DNA from: an uncultured Spirochaetaceae bacterium
GTDB taxonomy: Bacteria; Spirochaetota; Spirochaetia; Sphaerochaetales; Sphaerochaetaceae
Direction of reading: 5' to 3'
Length of the DNA: 64,000 nt
Assembly: GCA_944389145.1 (NCBI GenBank)
Contig: CALXLH010000039.1
Location: 29,527 to 93,526, forward strand
The notes under the pieces are model-generated. The model did no database searches and had not been told where the DNA came from. It saw only the letters and a program-made list of their open reading frames with translations. The position numbers and the translations under genes are program-made. This document shows positions 25,488 through 33,302 of this stretch, in pieces (the stretch's first letter is position 1; every line of letters starts with the position of its first letter).

Positions 25488-25979
25488 ATGAAAAAGACTG
25501 TTTATGCTGCTAACAATGAACAAGCCACCTATTATCTAAAGAAGCATCAAGGTGAGAATATAAAGAATATCGAAGATGGAACTATTGCTCGGTATGGATC
25601 AGTTGGCCGTAATAAGATGATTTCAAACAAAGCCCGTGAAAAGTCTTTGAAGAATGGTTTTACTCCTCAAGAACATAACACAGCAGCTGCTAATATTGCC
25701 ATCCTATATGAACATGGGCATAAGCTCGTTGAGCGGCCTGACAGAAAAGGGAATAATGATGTTCGAATAAGATACTACGAAACCGGTATTGAGTTTTATC
25801 CTTCGGGGAAGCTTGGATATGCTCAGATAATGATGAAGATGAGCAATATTGAGGGTAACACGCTATATACAATCGAACTTGTCGAGATAAAAAATAAGCC
25901 TGACCTCATTGATGAACCACTCTCCGAAGAGGCGATTCGAGCGTCAGACCCTAAGATTAAATTACCATCAGAGCCATGA
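25488..25979 (+). CDS. Unrecognised 163-aa protein downstream of the OLD gene
   Basis: I do not recognise this gene with confidence. It has a basic, lysine-rich N-terminal half (residues 1-65) and a compact C-terminal part (about 68-150) with H-N-T-A-A-A-N-I-A-I-L-Y, repeated strands R-I-R-Y-Y-E-T-G-I-E-F and G-Y-A-Q-I-M-M-K-M, and N-T-L-Y-T-I-E-L-V-E-I-K. That pattern faintly recalls the small domains attached to phage polyvalent proteins (LPD type); this is from memory and uncertain. It lies 44 bp after the OLD gene on the same strand, with no clear promoter or terminator between them. No strong ribosome binding site is seen. Confidence 0.6.
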   Translation: MKKTVYAANNEQATYYLKKHQGENIKNIEDGTIARYGSVGRNKMISNKAREKSLKNGFTPQEHNTAAANIAILYEHGHKLVERPDRKGNNDVRIRYYETGIEFYPSGKLGYAQIMMKMSNIEGNTLYTIELVEIKNKPDLIDEPLSEEAIRASDPKIKLPSEP

Positions 25980-26052
25980 AATGTCAATTTAATGCTCTTT
26001 CCCCTTTATGATCCCAATTTTCATGCCTAGTCTGAAATCGTCTTCATTTCCT

Positions 26053-26817
26053 TCAGAACGTCTGCCTTGATGATACAGATAGCATCGCTACTCCTATCAG
26101 GTAGAGAATGATCGCTATCGTTCCTGATATATAATCCGTTCCTAACGATATCAGGTTGCCAGACATCAGGAGGATGTAGCTGATCGCTCTTCCTGGAGTA
26201 TGGGTTGCCCTGTCCTTTACTACTGCCATCGCATATGTAAGCGCGGCTATTATGCACATCACTACCAGCGTCAGGGCTATGTATGCGTCGTTGGATGATG
26301 AGAATAGGGTGGTTCCCGTGCTGTCTGTGCTGATCGGAGCGGCTATTGAAAGGAACACGGCAGCAAGGAGGCTGAGCGTAAGGTAGAGCCTGTTGCGTGA
26401 GTTGTTTATGCCGAAGAACTGGATAGCGGCGAATACGAATATCACGGAAGTGCCAAGGATCGCGAAGCGGGCAATCATCACCACTGCGATAGGGGAGAGC
26501 AGCGTTACTCCTGTCACCTCCTGATACAGAGGGAAGATGTATGTCGCCTCAAGGGCTATGAACGTGAAGAGAAGAGGAAGGAGGGAGCCTTCCTGCGTGT
26601 GCGCCCTATGCCGTATGCGCAGTATGAACTGCAGCACCACTGATGCTATGATGATCACGAGCTGAGGCAGGTAGACTATGAGAGTGATCGGCCAGTTCGT
26701 GAAGTTTCCTGATATCAGGACGATGGTCATATGGATCAGCATCGCGCCATATACCAATGATATCAGCATTTGCAGGACAAGTGCCGCTGTCCCTGATTTC
26801 TTCCGTTCCGTGGCCAC
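26053..26817 (-). CDS. Polytopic membrane protein of unknown function
   Basis: A 254-aa very hydrophobic protein with about seven transmembrane helices, a short basic loop R-I-R-H-R-A-H after the second and third helices, and no recognised motif. The GTG start is joined directly to the stop of the upstream symporter gene (TAAGTG), so the two are translationally coupled. It may be an accessory of the symporter; that is inference from position alone. Confidence 0.7.
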   Translation of the reverse strand: MATERKKSGTAALVLQMLISLVYGAMLIHMTIVLISGNFTNWPITLIVYLPQLVIIIASVVLQFILRIRHRAHTQEGSLLPLLFTFIALEATYIFPLYQEVTGVTLLSPIAVVMIARFAILGTSVIFVFAAIQFFGINNSRNRLYLTLSLLAAVFLSIAAPISTDSTGTTLFSSSNDAYIALTLVVMCIIAALTYAMAVVKDRATHTPGRAISYILLMSGNLISLGTDYISGTIAIILYLIGVAMLSVSSRQTF

Positions 26818-28065
26818 TTAGAGCGTATCCTTATATGGTACTTCTATGTCGGTATCGACGAAGCAGGCTGCTATGCTGCTTCCCATCATGGCGATAAGGG
26901 CATCTATCATGATGCCGATTCCTCCAAGAAGAGGCATGAAGGCAATCATCGCATTCTCTGCGCCATAGAGGTTGAGACCCATGAGCCGTAGCGAGAGTAC
27001 CACGATGAGCGCGGCTTCCGAGCCTATTGCGGCTGAGGATATCAGCGAGACTAGTGCGGCGGCCCCAGCTGCCATAAGGCTGACAGAGAGGGAAGGAGCT
27101 GTTCCCGTAGTCGCCTGGAACAGCGCGATAAGAGTTATCGTCGAGATGAAGGCGGAACCTCCTTTCCCGATGACCGTAAGCAGCGGGATGGATACCGAGG
27201 ATATCCTCTTCTGCACGCCCAGGCTATGCCTTGCCGTACCTTCCTCGATCGTCATTATCGATACGCTGTTAGCGGATGCCAGGCCTGCCAGCATAGGAGA
27301 GATCGAGCGATAAAGGGCCTTGTATGGATTCTTCCTGAATCCTGTGAATATGGCATATGTGAGAGGAACGACCACCAGCACGGCAACGGCAGCCGCAGCT
27401 GCGAGAAGCATGGCGAAGGCTGGAGCCGCGAAGATCGTCTTCTCCTGATATATCTCGATGAATGAGGCCGATGACGCGGCATATACCAGGAAGAAGCCAT
27501 AAACGGAGCATGTCCTCGATATCCTGTACATCACCTCGCTCAATGAGTTCATCGTCGTGTATGCCGGCCTGATGATATCAGAGGTTGGGCGCAGCGCCAG
27601 TCCGAATATCCAAGCGACGATGATGGCAGGAACGATGAAGTATGTCGTTGTCGTGATCGTCCAGAATGCGTTGATCGGAAGCAGAGAGCTTGTCGCTGAT
27701 GATATGGCGTAGGCTATCTGATTGGAAAGGAGCCCCTGCGGATTGCCCGCGCTGCTGGTTACGGGGAACTGTACCTTGAACGCCATGGATACCAGTACCG
27801 CAGAGAGCGACAGCAGCACCGTGGTCACGATTGCCCATAGTACCGAAGCCTGGACTACCTTGCTCCCTTTCCTGTCCTTCCCGAGAGATGCTGTTCCTGA
27901 CGCGAATGTCAGCACCATTACCGGAATCGCTATGCATATTCCCAGATTGGTCATGAAGGACGAAAGCGCGTTCGTCACCGAGAGCGCTGAAGGGCTGTCA
28001 CCGAAAAGGAGTGCCGTAGCCAATCCCATGAGGAGCGCGGCTATGTATGTTACCCACGTTTTCAT
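26818..28065 (-). CDS. SLC1/DAACS-like dicarboxylate or amino-acid symporter
   Basis: A 415-aa integral membrane protein with the general pattern of the dicarboxylate/amino acid:cation symporter family: eight to nine hydrophobic segments, two serine/glycine-rich re-entrant hairpin-like regions (about 265-300 and 330-370), and the P-L-L-G-G-I-G-I-M-I-D-A segment near the C-terminus in the place of the family's substrate-binding helix. It is divergent, so the substrate is unknown. I took the ATG at 28065 (MKTWVTYIAALL). A TTG overlapping the upstream stop would add 12 mostly basic residues. It sits between the GH13 gene and a coupled membrane protein. Confidence 0.7.
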   Translation of the reverse strand: MKTWVTYIAALLMGLATALLFGDSPSALSVTNALSSFMTNLGICIAIPVMVLTFASGTASLGKDRKGSKVVQASVLWAIVTTVLLSLSAVLVSMAFKVQFPVTSSAGNPQGLLSNQIAYAISSATSSLLPINAFWTITTTTYFIVPAIIVAWIFGLALRPTSDIIRPAYTTMNSLSEVMYRISRTCSVYGFFLVYAASSASFIEIYQEKTIFAAPAFAMLLAAAAAVAVLVVVPLTYAIFTGFRKNPYKALYRSISPMLAGLASANSVSIMTIEEGTARHSLGVQKRISSVSIPLLTVIGKGGSAFISTITLIALFQATTGTAPSLSVSLMAAGAAALVSLISSAAIGSEAALIVVLSLRLMGLNLYGAENAMIAFMPLLGGIGIMIDALIAMMGSSIAACFVDTDIEVPYKDTL

Positions 28066-28097
28066 AGGAATCAGCTTACAGCACCGCTTTCGGCCCG

Positions 28098-31000
28098 TCA
28101 ATTATCGAGTTGTGGCGATAGCAGCTTATCCAGCTTATATTCGCTCCTTAATTCTTTTTCCAACATGGTTTTGACGAATGAATCAGCATCAAACCCCCTG
28201 ATTGCAGGCGTAAGGCTGAGAGCCAGTGCGGATATCAGGATTATCCTCTGTATCTCCTCCTTGTTGTACCACATGATGCCCTGATACTCATTACACTGCG
28301 CCAGATCCATCACCCCTTCATCATTGATGATCGAGGCGAATAGCTCCTCAGCCTTTCCCTTCTTAGGAACGATGGCCGACACGGAGGAGAGCAGGGCAGC
28401 TGCATGCGAGACGACCCTTCTTTCTGCGTCGCTGAGGCCCATATCGTTGAATTCCGCCTCGAAGAACGTGTCCAGAAGCAGCCTGTCAGCCTCTTCCATG
28501 GCTTCCCTTGGCCTCATTCCCCTAGAGAATGGATGAAGGACGATGGATGAGAGAAGCAGCAGCGGAAGCGTGCGATCTGCCGCGCCCCATGCCATCATGG
28601 CCTTTCCTTTCTTTCCTTTGAAGAGCTGGCAGAGCGATCTGATAAGCCTGATCATCGGCTTCGGCTCTATCTCAGCCGGCTTTACCGCGATCTGTCCCTT
28701 GGCAGGTTCCTCAAGCGAGGCATAGACCTCTGGGATGGTTGAATAGCATTCGGCTATCGTCAGCAGGAGCTCCCGCTCTTCGGATCCTGTCACAGAACCT
28801 GCGACGATGTTCCTGGCAATCCTGAGCGTTTCAAGGCTCCTCAGTCCTTCTATGGCCTTATATAGAGGCTCGAGCCTGAGCAGAGCGACGGCTTTTGCGA
28901 TGTTCCTTATGCCCTTTCTGCCATACTGCCTCCAGATCCGCTCATAGCTTCCGTCGATATCCTCGACTTCCCTGATGTTCCAGTAGACCTTCGCCTCATA
29001 GCCATCAAGGCCGAAGGAGAAGCCCTCATCATAGAGCTGGATCGAAGGGACGATGTATGTCAGTCCATCCGAGAAGCAGTCGAAGAGGGCGTAGCTGCGG
29101 CCTCCGAATGTGAGATTAAGGTTCTCCGCGAGCTTGCAGGTGACCGTGGTCCTTCCTTCCGGCCCCTTCTTCAGCTTAGGAACCGATACGCTTATCGTTC
29201 CACCGGTCCTCTCGTATCTGTTGTTTACCAGCACGAGGGTTCGCTCGCTTCCAGAACCGTTGACATAGGCATATACCGACTCCTCCACGCCGCCTGAGCC
29301 GTTATAGCAGTCATAGAGCTGGAAGTTGTCGACTCCGGAGAAGAGGTATCGCTTTCTGAAGAGAGGGAATATCCTGCGGTAATGCTCTCCGATAAGCCAT
29401 TCATTCGGGCTTTCGTTGTAATAGGCCCTCCTGTACTCCATTCCATACTTCTCATGGAAGCCTTCGATCTGCCCGTGTCCGATCATCGGCAGGCCTGGCA
29501 GCGTAGCGAGAAGCGTGCATACCGCGAAATACTTATCTCCGTCGCCGAACTGGGCGATGGCCGTCTCCTCATCAGGGTTGTTCATGAAGTTCACATAGCG
29601 CTTGAGTATCTCCGGCTCGAATACCAGCGTGTTCTTTATTCCCAGCCTGTACTTCTGGTTCTCCTGGTTCTTGAGCATGTTCATGAACGCGGAGTTATAT
29701 ACCCTGTGCATTCCAAGAGTCCTGACGAAATATCCCTCCATCATCCAGAAGGCTTCGGCAAGGAGCAGCGTATCAGGAGCCTCTGTAGCCACGCGGTCGA
29801 CGACCTCACGCCAGAACTCCTGGGGTATTCTCCTGTTGAACTCTTCATCGGACATCGCGTGTCCTGCCCTTCCTGCTATATCGCCGCCGCGTCCGGGCTT
29901 TGGATACCATAGCCTCTGGATATGCCTCTTCGCGAGCGTCATCGCTGCGTCGAAGCGTATGATGGGGAAGTTCCTCGCGACATGGATGATCTTCTGTATG
30001 ACGGCCTCTCTTGTCTCAGGATTAAGATAATCAAGCTGGGCAGTGTCATTCCAGGGCATCGATGTACCATCATTTCCGTGGAATATGTAGCGGCAGCGCC
30101 CATTTCTCCTGTCTATGAGCCGGAAGGTGACAGCGGCATCTGTCCTGTCATAGTAATGATCCTCGATCTTGACTTCGTAGTCCGGATTAGTGGAAAGGTC
30201 CGGTCCGTTGTATGTATATGACGGGAACGGCGGCCAATCCTGCTGGATGAAGTAATCTGGATGCTCATATACCCAGTTGCCATCGATTCCCGTATGGTTT
30301 GGCACCATGTCAGAGGCAAGCCTTATGCCCCTTGCCTTGCAACGCTGGCGCAGGTTCTCAAGCGCGCTCCATCCGCCGATCGATGAGGCTATGTCATAAT
30401 CCTTCAGCGAGTAGGCTGAGGCTTCGGCATCAGGGTTGCCGCAGAGGTTCTTTATCCTCTTTGATGCATCCGAGCGCTCCCATAGCCCGATCAGCCAGAG
30501 GGCTGTGAATCCTCTGTCGCGGAGCATGTCAAGCTCCTCATCGGGTATCTGATCGAGCCTGCATATGTTCCTCTTGTACTTCTTTGACAGCTGATCAAGC
30601 CAGACCAGCGTGCATTTTGCCATCATGACGACACGGGGCATCCAGTTGGAGTCATCGGAGAACGCCTCGTACTCGTTGAGATCGCTGTCGGAGTAATCTA
30701 TGACGTGTGTGGGGCCGCCTCCTCCTCCGACGCCGCCTCTGTCCTTCTCCTCCTCATGGATATAGTCCAGGGAGATCTCAAGCAGCGTTATAAGGCTATC
30801 CGGGAGGAATGCCCTCCATTCTCGCAGTATGTAGCGCATCTGCTCCTCAAGCGAGTTAGGATATAGCCTTGCGGGAAGCTGCAGCATCGTGAAGATGTCC
30901 TCGGTATTCGGACGGCCATCCCTCAGGTCATCCTTGGGAAATGATGAGAGTATCGAGGACAGGGCCTTGATTCCCTGTGGATATATCACCTCGTCCGGTG

Positions 31001-31466
31001 ATACGAATGGCTTCGATGCGGCGAGGAGGGCAGGGTTCTGCATCAATACCTGGTGGATGAAGAATCCCCTCATATCCTCCTCTATCCTCTCGGTGTCATT
31101 CGGCCTTGATTCATCCAGCGCGGGGGAGGGGAACGTCCTTGAGAAGAACCTGAGCACATCGGACAGCTCCTCGTTTGACATCACTGGAGCTATGCGGCGG
31201 GAGAAGAAATCCGCCTGTCCATCTTCCATCCTTGCAGAAAGCACGATCTGATATATAAGATGCAGCACAGCCGATGCGTGGAGCTTTCCCGGGGAGAGGA
31301 AGCCTTCGCTCCTTCCCTCGTCCTTTAGCTTGCTGTTGTATCTGAAAGCAAGATCCGCAGCTTCCCTGTATAGCAGATCCAGGCTTTCATCCGTTGCGAA
31401 TACCGGTCCGGCTATCCTGATCTTCTGCCTTGATGGCTCTGCAATCCTGAGATCCCTTCTTTTCAT
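28098..31466 (-). CDS. Large GH13 alpha-amylase-family protein
   Basis: A 1122-aa protein. The N-terminal about 230 residues are helical and unassigned, followed by a GGVGGGGG linker (about 248). Then comes a GH13 barrel: S-D-M-V-P-N-H-T-G (region I), R-F-D-A-A-M-T-L-A-K-R-H with the nucleophile D (region II), L-L-A-E-A-F-W with the acid E (region III). A beta-rich domain and a helical C-terminal extension follow. There is no signal peptide, so it should act in the cytoplasm on alpha-glucans. The ATG at 31466 has AGGG upstream; a GTG two codons earlier is possible. First gene of a three-gene reverse operon. Confidence 0.88.
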   Translation of the reverse strand: MKRRDLRIAEPSRQKIRIAGPVFATDESLDLLYREAADLAFRYNSKLKDEGRSEGFLSPGKLHASAVLHLIYQIVLSARMEDGQADFFSRRIAPVMSNEELSDVLRFFSRTFPSPALDESRPNDTERIEEDMRGFFIHQVLMQNPALLAASKPFVSPDEVIYPQGIKALSSILSSFPKDDLRDGRPNTEDIFTMLQLPARLYPNSLEEQMRYILREWRAFLPDSLITLLEISLDYIHEEEKDRGGVGGGGGPTHVIDYSDSDLNEYEAFSDDSNWMPRVVMMAKCTLVWLDQLSKKYKRNICRLDQIPDEELDMLRDRGFTALWLIGLWERSDASKRIKNLCGNPDAEASAYSLKDYDIASSIGGWSALENLRQRCKARGIRLASDMVPNHTGIDGNWVYEHPDYFIQQDWPPFPSYTYNGPDLSTNPDYEVKIEDHYYDRTDAAVTFRLIDRRNGRCRYIFHGNDGTSMPWNDTAQLDYLNPETREAVIQKIIHVARNFPIIRFDAAMTLAKRHIQRLWYPKPGRGGDIAGRAGHAMSDEEFNRRIPQEFWREVVDRVATEAPDTLLLAEAFWMMEGYFVRTLGMHRVYNSAFMNMLKNQENQKYRLGIKNTLVFEPEILKRYVNFMNNPDEETAIAQFGDGDKYFAVCTLLATLPGLPMIGHGQIEGFHEKYGMEYRRAYYNESPNEWLIGEHYRRIFPLFRKRYLFSGVDNFQLYDCYNGSGGVEESVYAYVNGSGSERTLVLVNNRYERTGGTISVSVPKLKKGPEGRTTVTCKLAENLNLTFGGRSYALFDCFSDGLTYIVPSIQLYDEGFSFGLDGYEAKVYWNIREVEDIDGSYERIWRQYGRKGIRNIAKAVALLRLEPLYKAIEGLRSLETLRIARNIVAGSVTGSEERELLLTIAECYSTIPEVYASLEEPAKGQIAVKPAEIEPKPMIRLIRSLCQLFKGKKGKAMMAWGAADRTLPLLLLSSIVLHPFSRGMRPREAMEEADRLLLDTFFEAEFNDMGLSDAERRVVSHAAALLSSVSAIVPKKGKAEELFASIINDEGVMDLAQCNEYQGIMWYNKEEIQRIILISALALSLTPAIRGFDADSFVKTMLEKELRSEYKLDKLLSPQLDN

Positions 31467-31549
31467 TAACACACCCTTTTTTTTCTTATTGTTCTGCTAT
31501 TCTATCACAACAGAACCGGCATTTTGAGAGAAAAAGCCCAGCAGGGTGC

Positions 31550-31567
31550 GAGAAATGGCCGTTTCTC
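31550..31567 (-). terminator. Weak hairpin at the end of pth
   Basis: GAGAAA-N6-TTTCTC spans the pth stop codon; a run of five T follows about 20 nt downstream on the reverse strand. The rest of 31467-31549 is the leader of the GH13 gene, with a run of A on the reverse strand before AGGG. Confidence 0.35.
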
Positions 31568-32090
31568 AGCTTATGTGGTATTCTCCTTCCTTCAAAGGGG
31601 AGGCGAGCAGCTTCCTGCAGAGGTCGAATACCTGCGATAGCCTTATCATCTCATCCCCCTTGAATGGCGAGGTGACGAACAGCGCGAGATCTCCATGCTG
31701 CGGCTTTCCGATCCCTATGCGCAGCCGGTAGAATCCATCGCTCCCGATCCGTTCCTTGATGCTTCTCAGGCCCTTATGCCCCTGCAGGCCTCCTCCTTCC
31801 TGTACCCTTACCGTTCCAAGAGGCAGCTCGGTATCATCATGTATGACTAATATTTCTTCCGGGGATAGCTTGAAGAAGGCCTTTGCCTCCGATACTGCCG
31901 TTCCTGACAGATTCATGAACGTCATCGGCTTCATCACCTTCATATCAGGAAGGGAAAGGAATGAGGAATGGAACTTCATCTGCCACGATGCGCAAGGATA
32001 TAGCTCATCGGCAAGCAGGAATCCTGCATTATGCCTCGTGTTCCTGTATTCGCTTCCTGGATTTCCGAGGAATACGGAGAGTCTGATCAT
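31566..32090 (-). CDS. pth: Peptidyl-tRNA hydrolase
   Basis: A 174-aa enzyme that releases tRNA from stalled peptidyl-tRNA. Family motifs: F-L-G-N-P-G-S-E-Y-x-x-T-R-H-N-A-G at the N-terminus with the catalytic H, K-P-M-T-F-M-N-L-S-G with the key N, H-D-D-T-E-L-P-L-G-x-x-R, and G-G-x-x-G-H-K-G-L-R-S-I. The start at 32090 (MIRLSVFLGNPG) matches the family; a longer TTG frame would begin inside the promoter's -35. There is no ribosome binding site. Confidence 0.96.
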   Translation of the reverse strand: MIRLSVFLGNPGSEYRNTRHNAGFLLADELYPCASWQMKFHSSFLSLPDMKVMKPMTFMNLSGTAVSEAKAFFKLSPEEILVIHDDTELPLGTVRVQEGGGLQGHKGLRSIKERIGSDGFYRLRIGIGKPQHGDLALFVTSPFKGDEMIRLSQVFDLCRKLLASPLKEGEYHIS

Positions 32091-32098
32091 ATCGATGA

Positions 32099-32126
32099 GT
32101 ATTAGAGGTAGATGCAATATGGTCAA
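32099..32126 (-). promoter_or_regulatory. Leaderless-type promoter of pth
   Basis: On the reverse strand TTGACC (32126-32121), a 16-bp spacer, TAATAC (32104-32099), then 8 nt to the ATG. The predicted transcript begins 0-2 nt before the start codon. Confidence 0.65.
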
Positions 32127-32178
32127 GGGAGAGACAAAGGGCTAGAATATCGATGCAGTAAATGCTTTGGAGGCAAAT

Positions 32179-32589
32179 ATGGCAACTAGCAAGGTTAGTG
32201 GGGATTTTATCCTCAAGCTGCTTGTAGGCATCCTCTTCGTCGTGATCGGCATCGAGGGTATCGCTAACTTCGGAGGCAATGATCTCTATCAGAAGCTCGA
32301 CGAGGCCTTGAGGATCATCGTTGGCGTGGTCCTTCTTGTCGCGGGGCTGCTGATGATAGTTCCTTCATTCATCGGAGGAGTGAAGAAGTCTCTTGTCAAG
32401 GTCTCAACGCTCATCGCGCTTGTCGCCTGGCTCATCTATATCGTGCTTGCTGACTTCGTCTACGGCCTGAGGGGAGTGGATGGAAAGGAATGGTTCCTCT
32501 GGATCGAGAATCTCGTATACCATCTCCTGATACTCTACTGCGTGTATCGCGTGGCATCTCCTGCGGTCAAGCAGCTGGGGAACAAGTGA
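32179..32589 (+). CDS. Small four-helix membrane protein
   Basis: A 136-aa protein with about four transmembrane helices (near residues 12-30, 45-65, 75-95 and 108-128) and no catalytic motif. GGAGG sits 6 nt before the ATG at 32179; an upstream in-frame ATG would precede this site and is unlikely. Its stop abuts the stop of the convergent nth gene. Function unknown. Confidence 0.75.
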   Translation: MATSKVSGDFILKLLVGILFVVIGIEGIANFGGNDLYQKLDEALRIIVGVVLLVAGLLMIVPSFIGGVKKSLVKVSTLIALVAWLIYIVLADFVYGLRGVDGKEWFLWIENLVYHLLILYCVYRVASPAVKQLGNK

Positions 32590-33252
32590 TCATCTAGACC
32601 TCTCGACGCCCTTTCTCCGGCAGCTGTCGGCTATCGGACAGCCTGAGCAATGCGGGGAGACGGGCGTGCATACCTTCTGCCCATAGCGTACCAGCAGCTC
32701 GTTGAGCGGTATCCAGAAGCGCCTGGGCAGTATCCTTCTCAGTTCCTTCTCCGTCTCTTCCGGCGTTTTCGTATCGACCCAGCCTATCCTGTTCGCTATC
32801 TGATGCACATGGCAGTCAACGCAGATCGCATCGATTCCGAAGCCGAGGTTCAGCACGAGTGACGCGGTCTTGAGCCCCACTCCAGGAAGTGACAGGAGGC
32901 TATCCATGTCCGAAGGAACCCTTCCGCCGTATTCTGACATGAGGATCTCCGCTATCTTCTTCAGCTGTTCACCCTTTCTCTTATAGAAGCCTGCGGGCTT
33001 TATCGTCTCGGCAATCGTCTCTGAAGGCGTTGCGGCAAGCGTCGGTATATCCGGGGCGATCTGGAAGAGGCGGCCTGATGATTCAAGCGTGACGCTGTCC
33101 TTTGTCCTGAGGCTGATGACCGTAGAGACAAGCACCCTGTATGGATCGTTTCTTTCCTCTGCGATCATGCTGACTGATGGAAGAGGCGAACCCAGCTCTG
33201 AGAGCCTGTCGGAGAATAGGGTGAATATCGTATCGAAGTATCTGTCGTCCAT
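32590..33252 (-). CDS. nth: Endonuclease III
   Basis: A 220-aa base-excision repair glycosylase/AP lyase for oxidised pyrimidines. The helix-hairpin-helix L-P-G-V-G-L-K-T-A contains the catalytic lysine, V-D-C-H-V carries the catalytic aspartate, and the C-terminal C-x6-C-x2-C-x5-C holds a [4Fe-4S] cluster. The ATG at 33252 has AAGGAAA upstream. It is divergent from the aroF-pheA fusion gene. Confidence 0.96.
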   Translation of the reverse strand: MDDRYFDTIFTLFSDRLSELGSPLPSVSMIAEERNDPYRVLVSTVISLRTKDSVTLESSGRLFQIAPDIPTLAATPSETIAETIKPAGFYKRKGEQLKKIAEILMSEYGGRVPSDMDSLLSLPGVGLKTASLVLNLGFGIDAICVDCHVHQIANRIGWVDTKTPEETEKELRRILPRRFWIPLNELLVRYGQKVCTPVSPHCSGCPIADSCRRKGVERSR

Positions 33253-33263
33253 GGTTTCCTTCA

Positions 33264-33294
33264 TTGACCAAATCGAATGGAAAAGCTAGCTTTT
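33264..33294 (+). promoter_or_regulatory. Promoter and palindrome before the aroF-pheA fusion
   Basis: TTGACC (33264-33269), 17-bp spacer and a weak TAGCTT (33287-33292) lie 10 nt before the ATG, which has no ribosome binding site. A 14-bp palindrome AAAAGCTAGCTTTT (33281-33294) covers the -10 and could be an operator. Confidence 0.4.
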
Positions 33295-33302
33295 TCCCTG
33301 AT

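Noticed and set aside
23782..25979. OLD gene plus neighbour as a Gabija system
   Set aside because: Gabija needs a UvrD-like helicase (GajB); the neighbour is a 163-aa protein with no helicase motifs.
29382..29912. Forward frame of 176 codons inside the GH13 gene
   Set aside because: Antisense to the catalytic barrel and without any start signal.
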